From Xylocopa sonorina (taxonomy: Eukaryota; Arthropoda; Insecta; Hymenoptera; Apidae), in contig NW_027490110.1 of the NCBI RefSeq assembly GCF_050948175.1, positions 1,488,001 to 1,552,000 on the forward strand: a DNA stretch of 64,000 bases, given 5' to 3'. Below the pieces are notes generated by a model that made no database searches, was not told the origin of the DNA, and saw only the letters and a program-made list of their open reading frames with translations. The position numbers were made by a program, and so were the translations under genes. Positions 27,578 to 41,963 of this stretch are shown here, piece by piece; within the stretch, counting starts at the first letter, position 1; the number at the start of each line of letters is the position of its first letter.

Positions 27578-29838
27578 GTAGACATCTGCAAACGCTATTT
27601 CCTAGCGAGGAAGTAACGCATTCACATTCATTTGAAGTGTAGACGAGGAATACATAACACTTCGCAAATCATGTTATATCTTACCATGAAACATAGAAAT
27701 GAGAAGCGATATCGCGTTTTAAGAAGCATTAGGAATCTATTGCTACGATACGTAGACATCTGCAAACGCTATTTCTTTGCAAGGAAGTGTCGCATTTACA
27801 TTCATTTGAAGTGTAGACGAGGAATACATAACACTTCGCAAATCATATTATATCTTACCATGAAACATAGAAATGAGATGCGATATCGCGTTTTAAGAAG
27901 CAATAGAACTCTATTGCTACGATAGGTAGACATCTGTAAACGCTATTTCCTGGCAAGGAAGTGTCGCATTTACATTCATTTGAATCGTAGACGAGGAATG
28001 CATAACACTTCGCAATGAATATTATATCTTATCATGAAACATAGATATGAGGTGGAATATCTCGTTTTAAGAAGCATTTGAACTCTATTGCTTCGATACG
28101 TAGACATCTGCAAACGCTATTTCCTTGCTAGGAAGTGTCGCATTCACATTCATTTGAATCGTATACGAGGAATGCATAACACTTCGCAATGAATATTATA
28201 TCTTATCATGAAACATAGATATGAGATGCAATATCTCTTTTAAGAAGCATTTGAACTCTATTGCTACGATACCTAGACATCTGCAGACGCTATTTCCTAG
28301 CAAGGAAGTGTCCCATTTACATTCATTTGAAGTGTAGACGAGGAATACATAACACTTCGCAAATCATATTATATCTTACCATGAAACATAGAAATGAGAT
28401 GCGATATCGCGTTTTAAGAAGCATTAGAACACTATTGCTACGATAGGTAGACATCTGCAAACGCTATTTCCTTGCAAGGAAGTTTCGCATTTACATTCAT
28501 TTGTTTCGTAGACGAGGAATGCATAACACTTCGCAATGAATATTATATCTTATCATGAAACATAGATATGAGATGCAATATCTCGTTTTAAGAAGCATTT
28601 GATCTCTATTGCTTCGATACGTAGACATCTGCAAACGCTATTCCCTTGCAAGGAAGTGTCGCATTTACGTTCATTTGAATCGTAGACGAGGAATACAAGA
28701 CACTTCGCAAATCATATTATATCTTACCATGAAACATAGAATTGAGATGCGATATCGCGTTTTAAGAATCATAAGAACTCCATTGCTACGATACGTAGAC
28801 ATCTGCAGACGCTATTTCCTAGAGAGGAAGTGTCGCGTTCACATTCCTTTGAAGTGTAGACGAGGAATACAAGACACTTCGCAAATCATATTATATCTTA
28901 CCATGAAACATAGAAATGAGATGCGATATCGCGTTTTAGGAATCATAAAAACTCTATTGCTACGATACGTAGACATCTGCAAACGCTATTTCCTAGCGAG
29001 GAAGTGTGGCATTCACATTCATTTGAAGTGTAGACGAGGAATACATAACACTTCGCAAATCATATTATATCTTACCATGAAACATAGAAATGAGATGCGA
29101 TATCGCGTTTTAAGAATCATAACAACTCTATTGCCACGATACGTAGACATCTGCAAACGCTATTTCCTAGCGAGGAAGTATCGCATTCACATTCATTTGA
29201 TGTGTAGACGAGGAATACATAACACTTCGCAAATCATATTATATCTTACCATGAAACATAGAAATGAGATGCGATATCGCGTTTTAAGAAGCATTAGATA
29301 GCTACTGCTACGATACGTAGACATCTGCAAACGCTATTTCCTAGCGAGGAAGTATCGCATTCACATTCATTTGAATCGTATACGAGGAATGCATAACACT
29401 TCGCAATGAATATTATATCTTATCATGAAACATAGATATGAGATGCAATATCCCGTTTTAAGAAGCATTTGAACTCTATTGCTTCGATACGTAGACATCT
29501 GCAAACGCTATTTCCTAGTAAGGAAGTGTCGCATTTACATTCATTTGAAGTGTAGACGAGGAATACATAACACTTCGCAAATCATATTATATCTTACCAT
29601 GAAACATAGAAATGCGATGCGATATCGCGTTTTAAGGATCATAAGAACTCTATTGCTACGATACCTAGACATCTGCAGACGCTATTTCCTAGCAAGGAAG
29701 TGTCGCATTTACATTCATTTGAAGTGTAGACGAGAAATACATGACACTTCGCAAATCATGTTATATCTTACCATGAAAGATAGAAATGAGATGCGATATC
29801 GCGTTTTAAGAAGCATTAGAAAGCTAATGCTACGATAC
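27578..29838 (+). repeat. 13-monomer HOR unit, copy 2 (2,261 bp)
   Basis: Second copy of the 25,317 block; I noticed no internal difference in the lines I compared. Similarity ends just after 29,838, where ctgcagacgc at about 29,852 departs from ctgcaaacgc of copy 1. Its first half is a third copy of sequence also present at 21,1xx and 25,3xx, because copy 1 already lay inside the 24-mer duplication. Confidence 0.92.
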
Positions 29839-31512
29839 GTAGACATCTGCAGACGCTATTTCCTAGCGAGGAAGTATCGCATTCACATTCATTTGAAGTG
29901 TAGACGAGGAATACATAACACTTCGCAAATCATATTATATCTTACCATGAAACATAGAATAGAGATGCGATATCGCGTTTTAAGAATCATAAGAACTCCA
30001 TTGCTACGATACGTAGACATCTGCAAACGCTATTTCCTTGCAAGGAAGTGTCGCATTCACAATCATTTGGAGTGTAGACGAGGAATACATAACACTTCGC
30101 AAATCATATTATATCTTACCATGAAATATAGAAATGAGATGCAATATCTCGTTTTAAGAAGCATTTGAACTCTATTGCTTCGATACGTAGACATCTGCAA
30201 ACGCTATTTCCTTGCTAGGAAGTGTCGCATTTACATTCATTTGAATCGTAGACGAGGAATGCATAACACTTCGCAATGAATATTGTATCTTACCATGAAA
30301 CATAGAAATGAGATGCCATATCGCGTTTTAAGAAGCATTAGAAAGCTATTGCTACGATACGTAGACATCTGCAAACGCTATTTCCTAGCGAGGAAGTATC
30401 GCACTCACATTCATTTGAAGTGTAGACGAGGAATACATAACACTTCGCAAATCATGTTATATTTTACCATGAAACATAGAAATGAGATGCGATATCGCGT
30501 TTTAAAAAGCATTGGGAATCTATTGCTACAATACGTAGACATCTGCAAACGCTATTTCTTTGCAAGGAAGTGTCGCATTTACATTCATTTGAAGTGTAGA
30601 CGAGGAATACATAACACTTCGCAAATCATATTATATCTTACCATGAACCATAGAAATGAGATGCGATATCGCGTTTTAAGAAGCATTAGAACTCTATTGC
30701 TACGATAGGTAGACATCTGTAAACGCTATTTCCTTGCAAGGAAGTGTCGCATTTACATTCATTTGTATCGTAGACGAGGAATGCATAACACTTCGCAATG
30801 AATATTATATCTTATCATGAAACATAGATATGAGATGCAATATCTCGTTTTAAGAAGCATTTGAACTCTATTGCTTCGATACGTAGACATCTGCAAACGC
30901 TATTTCCTTGCTAGGAAGTGTCGCATTTACCTTCACTTCAAGTGTAGACGAGGAATACATAACACTTCGCAAATCATATTATATCTTACCATGAAAAATA
31001 GAAATGAGATGCAATATCTCGATTTACGAAGCATTTGATCTCTATTGCTTCGATACGTAGACATCTGCAAACGCTATTTCCTTGCAAGGAAGTGTCGCAT
31101 TTACGTTCATTTGAATCGTAGACGAGGAATACAAGAGACTTCGCAAATCATATTATATCTTACCATGAAGCATAGAATTGAGATGCGATATCGCGTTTTA
31201 AGAATCATAAGAACTCCATTGCTACGATACGTAGACATCTGCAAACGCTATTTCCTAGCGAGGAAGTGTCGCGTTCACATTCCTTTGAAGTGTAGACGAG
31301 GAATACAAGAGACTTCGCAAATCATATTATATCTTACCATGAAACATAGAAATGAGATGCGATATCGCGTTTTAAGAATCATAAAAACTCTATTGCTACG
31401 ATACGTAGACATCTGCAAACGCTATTTCCTAGCGAGGAAGTGTGGCATTCACATTCATTTGAAGTGTAGACGAGGAATACATAACACTTCGCAAATCATA
31501 TTATGTCTTACC

Positions 31513-31949
31513 ATGAAACATAGAAATGAGATGCGATATCGCGTTTTAAGAATCATAAAAACTCTATTGCTACGATACGTAGACATCTGCAAACGCTATT
31601 TCCTTGCAAGGAAGTGTCGCATTTACATTCATTTGAAGTGTAGACGAGGAATACATGACACTTCGCAAATCATACTATATCTTACCATGAAACATAGAAA
31701 TGAGATGCGATATCGCGTTTTAAGAAGCTTTAGAAAGCTATTGCTTCGATACGTAGACATCTGCAAACGCTATTTCCTTGCAAGGAAGTGTCGCATTTGC
31801 ATTCATTTGAAGTGTTGACGAGGAATACATAACACTTCGCAAATCATATTATATCTTACCATGAAACATAGAAATGAGATGCGATATCGCGTTTTAAGAA
31901 GCATTAGAAATCTGTTGCTACGATACGTAGACATCTGCAAACGCTATTT
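31513..31949 (+). repeat. Dispersed block, copy 1 (mate at 55,192-55,628)
   Basis: Shares the unusual aagctttagaaagc, gcatttgcattc, gtgttgacgagg and atactatatc in order with 55,192-55,628, 23.7 kb away. The mate has extra private changes (ttgagaatc, ttgccacg, gcaagcgc, gtgttgc), so the copy event is older than the tandem duplications. Confidence 0.8.
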
Positions 31950-32649
31950 CCTTGCAAGGAAGTTTCGCATTTACATTCATTTGAAGTGTAGACGAGGAAT
32001 GCATAACACTTCGCAAATCATATTATATCTTACCATGAAACATAGAAATGAGATGCGATATCGCGTTTTAAGAAGCATTAGAAAGCTATTGCTACGATAC
32101 GTAGACATCTGCAAACGCTATTTCCTAGCGAGGAAGTATCGCATACACATTCATTTGAAGTGTAGGCGAGGAATACATAACACTTCGCAAATCATGTTAT
32201 ATCTTACCATGAAACATAGAAATGAGATGCGATATCGCGTTTTAAGAAGCATTAGGAATCCATTGCTACGATACGTAGACATCTGCAAACGCTATTTCTT
32301 TGCAAGGAAGTGTCGCATTTACATTCATTTGAATCGTAGACGAGGAGTGCATAACACTTCGCAATGAATATTATATCTTATCGTGAAACATAGATATGAG
32401 ATGCAATATCTCGTTTTAAGAAGCATTTGAACTCTATTGCTTCGATACGTAGACATCTGCAAACGCTATTTCCTAGTAAGGAAGTGTCGCATTTACATTC
32501 ATTTGAAGTGTAGACGAGGAATACATAACACTTCGCAAATCATATTATATCTTACCATGAAACATAGAAATGCGATGCGATATCGCGTTTTAAGGATCAT
32601 AAGAACTCTATTGCTACGATACCTAGACATCTGCAGACGCTATTTCCTA

Positions 32650-35508
32650 GCAAGGAAGTGTCGCATTTACATTCATTTGAAGTGTAGACGAGAAATACAT
32701 GACACTTCGCAAATCATGTTATATCTTACCATGAAACATAGAAATGAGATGCGATATCGCGTTTTAAGAAGCATTAGATAGCTACTGCTACGATACGTAG
32801 ACATCTGCAAACGCTATTTCCTAGCGAGGAAGTATCGCATTCACATTCATTTGAATCGTATACGAGGAATGCATAACACTTCGCAGTGAATATTATATCT
32901 TATCATGAAACATAGATATGAGATGCAATATCCCGTTTTAAGAATCATAAGAACTCCATTGCTACGATACGTAGACATCTGCAAACTCTATTTCCTAGTA
33001 CGGAAGTGTCGCATTTACATACATTTGAATTGTAGACGAGGAATACATAACACTTCGCAAATCATATTATATCTTACCATGAAACATAGAAATGCGATGC
33101 GATATCGCGTTTTAAGGATCATAAGAACTCTATTGCTACGATACCTAGACATCTGCAGACGCTATTTCCTAGCAAGGAAGTGTCGCATTTACATTCATTT
33201 GAAGTGTAGACGAGAAATACATGACACTTCGCAAATCATGTTATATCATACCATGAAAGATAGAAATGAGATGCGATATCGCGTTTTAAGAAGCATTAGA
33301 AAGCTAATGCTACGATACGTAGACATCTGCAAACGCTATTTCCTAGCGAGGAAGTATCGCATTCACATTCATTTGAAGTGTAGACGAGGAATACACAACA
33401 CTTCGCAAATCATATTATATCTTACCATGAAACATAGAATAGAGATGCGATATCGCGTTTTAAGAATCATAAGAACTCCATTGCTACGATACGTAGACAT
33501 CTGCAAACGCTATTTCCTTGCAAGGAAGTGTCGCATTCACAATCATTTGGAGTGTAGACGAGGAATACATAACACTTCGCAAATCATATTATATCTTACC
33601 ATGAAATATAGAAATGAGATGCGATATCGAGTTTTAAGAATCATAAAGACTCTATTGCTACGATACGTAGACATCTGCAAACGCTATTTCTTTGCAAGGA
33701 AGTGTCGCATTTACATTCATTTGAAGTGTAGACGAGGAATACATAACACTTCGCAAATCATATTATATCTTACCATGAAACATAGAAATGAGATGCGATA
33801 TCGCGTTTTAGGAAGCATTAGAACTCTATTTCTACGATACGTAGACATCTGCAAACGCTATTTCCTTGCAAGGAAGTGTCGCATTTACATTCATTTGAAG
33901 TGTAGACGAGGAATGCATAACACTTCGCAAATCATATAATATCTTACCATGAAACATAGAATTGAGATGCGATATCGCGTTTTAGGAATCATAAGAACTC
34001 CATTGCTACGATACGTAGACATATGCAAACGCTATTTCCTTGCAAGGATGTGTCGCATTCACAATCATTTGGAGTGTAGACGAGGAATGCATAAAACTTC
34101 GCAATGAATATTATATCTTACCATGAAACATAGAAATGAGATGCGATATCGCGTTTTAAGAATCATAAGAACTCTATTGCTTCGATACGTAGACATCTGC
34201 AAACGCTATTTCCTTGCAAGGAAGTGTCGTATTTACATTCATTCGAATCGTAGACGAGGAATGCATAACACTTCGCAATGAGTATTATATCTTACCATGA
34301 AACATAGAAATGAGATGCGATATCGCGTTTTAAGATTCATAAGAACTCTATGCTTCGATACGTAGACATCTGCAAACGCTATTTGCTTGCAAGGAAGTGT
34401 CGCATTTACATTCATATGAAGTGTAGACGAGGAATACATAACACTTCGCAAATCATATTATATCTTACTATGAAACATAGAAATGTGATGCGATATTGCG
34501 TTTTAAGAATCAAAAGAACTCTATTGCTACGATACGTAGACATCTGCAAACGCTATTTCCTAGCGTGGAAGTGTGGCATTCACATTCATTTGAAGTGTAG
34601 ACGAGGAATACATAACACTTCGCAAATCATATTATATCTTACCATGAAACATAGAAATGGGATGCGATATCGCGTTGTAAGAAGCATTAGAACTCTATCG
34701 CTACGATACCTAGACATCTGCAGACACTATTTCCTAGCAAAGAAGTGTCGCACTTACATTCATTTGAAGTGTAGACGAGGAATACATAACACTTCGCAAA
34801 TCATATTATATCTTACCATGAAACATAGAAATGGGATGCGATATCCCGTTTTAAGAATCATAAAAACTCTATTGCTACGATACGTAGACATCTGCAAACG
34901 CTATTTCCTTGCAAGGCAGTGTCGCATTTACATTCATTTGAATCGTAGACGTGGAATACATAACACTTCGCAATTAATATTATATCTTATCATGAAACAT
35001 AGATATGAGATGCAATATCTCGTTTTAAGAAGCATTTGAACTCTATTGCTACGATACCTAGACATCTGCAGACGCTATTTCCTAGCAAGGAAGTGTCGCA
35101 TTTACATTCATTTGAAGTGTAGACGAGAAATACATGACACTTCGCAAATCATGTTATATCTTACCATGAAATATAGAAATGAGATGCGATATCGCGTTTT
35201 AAGAAGCATTAGAAAGCTAATGCTACGATACGTAGACATCTGCAAACGCTATTTCCTAGCCAGCAAGTATCGCATTCACATTCATTTAAAGTGTAGACGA
35301 GTAATACATAACACTTCGCAAATCATATTATATCTTACCATGAAACAAAGAAATGAGATGCGATATCGCGTTTTAAGAAGCATTAGAAATCTATTTCTAC
35401 GATACGTAGACATCTGCAAACGCTATTTCCTTGCATGGAAGTTTCGCATTTACATTCATTTGAAGTGTAGACGAGGAATGCATAACACTTCGCAAATCAT
35501 ATTATATC
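32650..35508 (+). repeat. 2.86-kb segmental copy, first (mate at 42,740)
   Basis: Matches 42,740-45,599 at an offset of 10,090 bp, becoming 10,091 after a 1-bp deletion here just after 34,350 (ctctatgcttcg versus ctctattgcttcg). Shared rare variants include cttcgcagtg, gcaaactc, ctagtacgg, catacatttgaattg, tatcatacc, catataatatc, gcaaggatgtg, cattcgaatcg, ccagcaag and ttgcatgg. About 16.4 monomers are involved. Confidence 0.92.
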
Positions 35509-36557
35509 ATACCATGAAACATAGAATTGAGATGCGATATCGCGTTTTAGGAATCATAAGAACTCCATTGCTACGATACGTAGACATATGCAAACGCTAT
35601 TTCCTTGCAAGGAAGTGTCGCATTCACAATCATTTGGAGTGTAGACGAGGAATATATAACACTTCGCAAATCATATTATATCTTACCATGAAACATAGAA
35701 ATGAGATGCGATATCGCGTTTTAAGAAGCATTAGAAAGCTATTGCTACGATACGTAGACATCTGCAAACGCTATTTCTTTGCAAGGAAGTGTCGCATTTA
35801 CATTCATTTGAAGTGTAGACGAGGAATACATAACACTTCGCAAATCATATTATATCTTACCATGAAACATAGAAATGAGATGCGATATCGCGTTTTAGGA
35901 AGCATTAGAACTCTATTGCTACGATAGGTAGACACCTGTAAACGCTATTTCCTTGCAAGGAAGTGTCGCATTTACATTCATTTGAATCGTAGGCGAGGAG
36001 TGCATAACACTTCGCAATGAATATTATATCTTATCATGAAACATAGATATGAGATGCAATATCTCGTTTTACGAAGCATTTGAACTCTATTGCTTCGATA
36101 CGTAGACATCTGCAAACGCTATTTCCTTGCTAGGAAGTGTCGCATTTACATTCACTTGAAGTGTAGACGAGGAATACATAACACTTCGCAAATCATATTA
36201 TATCTTACCATGAAACATAGAAATGAGATGCGATATCGCGTTTTAAGAAGCATTGGAAAGCTACTGCTACGATACGTAGACATCTGCAAACGCTATTTCC
36301 TAGCGAGGAAGTATCGCATTCACATTCATTTGAATCGTATACGAGGAATGCATAACACTTCGCAATGAATATTATATCTTATCATGAAATATAGATATGA
36401 GATGCAATATCCCGTTTTAAGAAGCATTTGAACTCTATTGCTTCGATACGTAGACATCTGCAAACGCTATTTCCTAGTAAGGAAGTGTCGCATTTACATT
36501 CATTTGAAGTGTAGACGAGGAATACATAACACTTCGCAAATCATATTATATCTTACC

Positions 36558-36905
36558 ATGAAACATAGAAATGCGATGCGATATCGCGTTTTAAGGATCA
36601 TAAGAACTCTATTGCTACGATACCTAGACATCTGCAGACGCTATTTCCTAGCAAGGAAGCGTCGCATTTACATTCATTTGAAGTGTAGACGAGAAATACA
36701 TGACACTTCGCAAATCATGTTATATCTTACCATGAAAGATAGAAATGAGATGCGATATCGCGTTTTAAGAAGCATTAGAAAGCTAATGCTACGATACGTA
36801 GACATCTGCAAACGCTATTTCCTAGCGAGGAAGTATCGCATTCACATTCATTTGAAGTGTAGACGAGGAATACATAACACTTCGCAAATCATATTATATC
36901 TTACC
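36558..36905 (+). repeat. Dimer doublet, copy 1 (348 bp)
   Basis: A two-monomer unit (atgcgatgcg/ttaaggatcat monomer, then atgaaagatag/gctaatgc monomer) is immediately repeated. Elsewhere in B2 the same dimer occurs once per module (for example 40,907 and 46,301), so the doubling here is local. Confidence 0.9.
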
Positions 36906-37253
36906 ATGAAACATAGAAATGCGATGCGATATCGCGTTTTAAGGATCATAAGAACTCTATTGCTACGATACCTAGACATCTGCAGACGCTATTTCCTAGC
37001 AAGGAAGCGTCGCATTTACATTCATTTGAAGTGTAGACGAGAAATACATGACACTTCGCAAATCATGTTATATCTTACCATGAAAGATAGAAATGAGATG
37101 CGATATCGCGTTTTAAGAAGCATTAGAAAGCTAATGCTACGATACGTAGACATCTGCAAACGCTATTTCCTAGCGAGGAAGTATCGCATTCACATTCATT
37201 TGAAGTGTAGACGAGGAATACATAACACTTCGCAAATCATATTATATCTTACC
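36906..37253 (+). repeat. Dimer doublet, copy 2 (348 bp)
   Basis: Second copy of the dimer at 36,558, with no difference noticed over 348 bp, including the rare gaagcgtcgc and gacgagaaatac variants. The following monomer switches to atagatatgag, marking the right edge. Confidence 0.9.
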
Positions 37254-39353
37254 ATGAAACATAGATATGAGATGCAATATCTCGTTTTAAGAAGCATTTG
37301 AACTCTATTGCTACGATACCTAGACATCTGCAGACGCTATTTCCTAGCAAGGAAGTGTCGCATTTACATTCATTTGAAGTGTAGACGAGAAATACATGAC
37401 ACTTCGCAAATCATGTTATATCTTACCATGAAATATAGAAATGAGATGCGATATCGCGTTTTAAGAAGCATTAGAAAGCTAATGCTACGACAGGTAGACA
37501 TCTGCAAACGCTATTTCCTAGCGAGGAAGTATCGCATTCACATTCATTTAAAGTGTAGACGAGGAATACATAACCCTTCGCAAATCATATTATATCTTAC
37601 CATGAAACAAAGAAATGAGATGCGATATCGCGTTTTAAGAAGCATTAGAAATCTATTTCTACGATACGTAGACATCTGCAAACGCTATTTCCTTGCAAGG
37701 AAGTTTCGCATTTACATTCAATTGAAGTGTAGACGGGGAATGCATAACACTTCGCAAATCATATTATATCTTACCATGAAACATAGAATTGAGATGCGAT
37801 ATCGCGTTTTAAGAATCATAAAAACTCTATTGCTACGATACGTAGACATCTGCAAACGCTATTTCCTTGCAAGGAAGTGTCGCATTTACATTCATTTGAA
37901 GTGTAGACGAGGAATACATGACACTTCGCAAATCATGTTATATCTTACCATGAAAGATAGAAATGAGATGCGATATCGCGTTTTAAGAAGCATTAGAAAG
38001 CTAATGCTACGATACGTAGACATCTGCAAACGCTATTTCCTAGCGAGGAAGTGTGGCATTCACATTCATTTGAAGTGTAGACGAGGAATACATAACACTT
38101 AGCAAATCATATTATATCTTACCATGAAACATAGAAATGAGATGCGATATCGCGTTTTAAGAAGCATTAGAACTCTATCGCTACGATACCTAGACATCTG
38201 CAGACACTATTTCCTAGCAAGGAAGTGCCGCATTTACATTCATTTGAAGTGTAGACGAGGAATATATAACACTTCGCAAATCATATTATATCTTACCATG
38301 AAACATAGAAATGAGATGCGATATCGCGTTTTAAGAAGCATTAGAAAGCTATTGCTACGATACGTAGACATCTGCAAACGCTATTTCCTAGCGAGGAAGT
38401 ATCGCATTCACATTCATTTGAAGTGTAGACGAGGAATACATAACACTTCGCAAATCATGTTATATCTTACCATGAAACATAGAAATGAGATGCGATATCG
38501 TGTTTTAAGAAGCATAAGAACTCTATTGCTTCGATACGTAGACATCTGCAAACGCTATTTCCTAGCGAGGAAGTATCGCATTCACATTCATTTGAAGTGT
38601 AGACGAGGAATACATAACACTTCGCAAATCATATTATATCTTTCCATGAAACATAGAAATGAGATGCGATATCGCGTTTTAAGAATCATAAGAACTCCAT
38701 TGATACGATACGTAGACATCTGCAAACGCTATTTCCTTGCAAGGAAGTGTCGCATTCACAATCATTTGGAGTGTAGACGAGGAATATATAACACTTCGCA
38801 AATCATATTATATCTTACCGTGAAATATAGAAATGAGATGCGATATCGCGTTTTAAGAATCATAAGAACTCTATTGCTACGATACGTAGACATCTGCAAA
38901 CGCTACTTCCTAGCGTGGAAGTGTCGCATTCACAATCATTTGGAGTGTATACGAGGAATACATAACACTTCGCAAATCATATTATATCTTAACATGAAAC
39001 ATAGAAATGAGATGCCATATCGCGTTTTAAGAAGCATTAGAAAGCTATTGCTACTATACGTAGACATCTGCAAACGCTATTTCCTAGCGAGGAAGTATCG
39101 CACTCACATTCATTTGAAGTGTAGACGAGGAATACATAACACTTCGCAAATCATATTATATCTTACCATGAAACATAGAAATGAGATGCGATATCGCGTT
39201 TTAAGAAGCATTAGAACTCTATTGCTACGATAGGTAGACATCTGTAAACGCTATTTCCTTGCAAGGAAGTGTCGCATTACATTCATTTGTATCGTAGACG
39301 AGGAATGCATAACACTTCGCAATGAATATTATATCTTATCATGAAACATAGAT

Positions 39354-40172
39354 ATGAGATGCAATATCTCGTTTTAAGAAGCATTTGAACTCTATTGCTT
39401 CGATACGTAGACATCTGCAAACGCTATTTCCTTGCTAGGAAGTGTCGCATTTACATTCACTTCAAGTGTAGACGAGGAATACATAACACTTCGCAAATCA
39501 TATTATATCTTACCATGAAACATAGAAATGAGATGCAATATCTCGATTTAAGAAGCATTTGATCTCTATTGCTTCGATACGTAGACATCTGCAAACGCTA
39601 TTTCCTTGCAAGGAAGTGTCGCATTTAAGTTCATTTGAATCGTAGACGAGGAATACAAGACACTTCGCAAATCATATTATATCTTACCATGAAACATAGA
39701 AATGAGATGCGATATCGCGTTTTAAGAAGCATTAGAACTCTATCGCTACGATACCTAGACATCTGCAGACACTATTTCCTAGCAAGGAAGTGCCGCATTT
39801 ACATTCATTTGAAGTGTAGACGAGGAATATATAACACTTCGCAAATCATATTATATCTTACCATGAAACATAGAAATGAGATGCGATATCGCGTTTTAAG
39901 AAGCATTAGAACTCTATCGCTACGATACCTAGAGATCTGCAGACACTATTTCCTAGCAGGGAAGTGCCGCATTTACATTCATTTGAAGTGTAGACGAGGA
40001 ATATATAACACTTCGCAAATCATATTATATCTTACCATGAAACATAGAAATGAGATGCGATATCGCGTTTTAAGAAGCATTAGAAAGCTATTGCTACGAT
40101 ACGTAGACATCTGCAAACGCTATTTCTTTGCAAGGAAGTGTCGCATTTACATTCATTTGAAGTGTAGACGAG
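39354..40172 (+). repeat. Dispersed 819-bp block, copy 1 (mate at 41,964)
   Basis: Matches 41,964-42,782 at exactly 15 monomers (2,610 bp). Shared rare variants are cttcaagtg, tctcgattta, gcatttaagttc, ctagagatctg and ctagcaggg. The left edge lies at gatatgag versus gaaatgag, the right edge at gaggaata versus gagaaata. Confidence 0.88.
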
Positions 40173-41963
40173 GAATACATAACACTTCGCAAATCATATT
40201 ATATCTTACCATGAAACATAGAAATGAGATGCGATATCGCGTTTTAGGAAGCATTAGAACTCTATTGCTACGATAGGTAGACACCTGTAAACGCTATTTC
40301 CTTGCAAGGAAGTGTCGCATTTACATTCATTTGAATCGTAGACGAGGAGTGCATAACTCTTCGCAATGAATATTATATCTTATCATGAAACATAGATATG
40401 AGATGCAATATCTCGTTTTAAGAAGCATTTGAACTCTATTGCTTCGATACGTAGACATCTGCAAACGCTATTTCCTTGCTAGGAAGTGTCGCATTTACAT
40501 TCACTTGAAGTGTAGACGAGGAATACATAACACTTCGCAAATCATATTATATCTTACCATGAAACATAGAAATGAGATGCGATATCGCGTTTTAAGAAGC
40601 ATTGGAAAGCTACTGCTACGATACGTAGACATCTGCAAACGCTATTTCCTAGCGAGGAAGTATCGCATTCACATTCATTTGAATCGTATACGAGGAATGC
40701 ATAACACTTCGCAATGAATATTATATCTTATCATGAAACATAGATATGAGATGCAATATCCCGTTTTAAGAAGCATTTGAACTCTATTGCTTCGATACGT
40801 AGACATCTGCAAACGCTATTTCCTAGTAAGGAAGTGTCGCATTTACATTCATTTGAAGTGTAGACGAGGAATACATAACACTTCGCAAATCATATTATAT
40901 CTTACCATGAAACATAGAAATGCGATGCGATATCGCGTTTTAAGGATCATAAGAACTCTATTGCTACGATACCTAGACATCTGCAGACGCTATTTCCTAG
41001 CAAGGAAGCGTCGCATTTACATTCATTTGAAGTGTAGACGAGAAATACATGACACTTCGCAAAACATGTTATATCTTACCATGAAAGATAGAAATGAGAT
41101 GCGATATCGCGTTTTAAGAAGCATTAGAAAGCTAATGCTACGATACGTAGATATCTGCAAACGCTATTTCCTAGCGAGGAAGTATCGCATTCACATTCAT
41201 TTGAAGTGTAGACGAGGAATACATAACACTTCGCAAATCATATTATATCTTACCATGAAACACAGAAATGAGATGCGATATCGCGTTTTAAGAAGCATTA
41301 GAACTCTATTGCTACGATAGGTAGACATCTGCAAACGCTATTTCCTTGCAAGGAAGTTTCGCATTTACATTCATTTGAAGTGTAGACGAGGAATGCATAA
41401 CACTTCGCAAATCATATTATATCTTACCATGAAACATAGAAATGAGATGCGATATCGCGTTTTAAGAAGCATTAGAAAGCTAATGCTACGATACGTAGAC
41501 ATCTGCAAACGCTATTTCCTAGCGAGGAAGTGTGGCATTCACATTCATTTGAAGTGTAGACGAGGAATACATAACACTTAGCAAATCATATTATATCTTA
41601 CCATGAAACATAGAAATGAGATGCGATATCGCGTTTTAAGAAGCATTAGAACTCTATCGCTACGATACCTAGACATCTGCAGACACTATTTCCTAGCAAG
41701 GAAGTGCCGCATTTACATTCATTTGAAGTGTAGACGAGGAATATATAACACTTCGCAAATCATATTATATCTTACCATGAAACATAGAAATGAGATGCGA
41801 TATCGCGTTTTAAGAAGCATTAGAAAGCTATTGCTACGATACGTAGACATCTGCAAACGCTATTTCCTAGCGAGGAAGTATCGCATTCACATTCATTTGA
41901 AGTGTAGACGAGGAATACATAACACTTCGCAAATCATGTTATATCTTACCATGAAACATAGAA

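Larger units (their letters stand above)
18000..31000 (+). repeat. Compartment B, subregion B1
   Basis: About 75 monomers are rich in cattagaaagct, ttgctaagaag, gcgaggaagtatcgcattcac and gataggtag. Seven monomers are 173 bp because ctcgtttt has become ctctttt (ends near 18847, 20934, 21803, 23020, 25107, 25976, 28237). All seven belong to two founder-derived duplication series. Two tandem segmental duplications (24-mer and 13-mer) make up most of it. The B1/B2 border is not sharp and could lie anywhere from about 30 to 32.6 kb. Confidence 0.75.

Noticed and set aside
3930..29838. Long near-identical duplications as pure assembly artefacts.
   Set aside because: Possible, but copies differ at scattered sites (for example 8361/13061 and 21309/25482) and different periods (27, 24, 13 monomers) overlap in a consistent order, which fits real unequal exchange. 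Read-level support would settle it.
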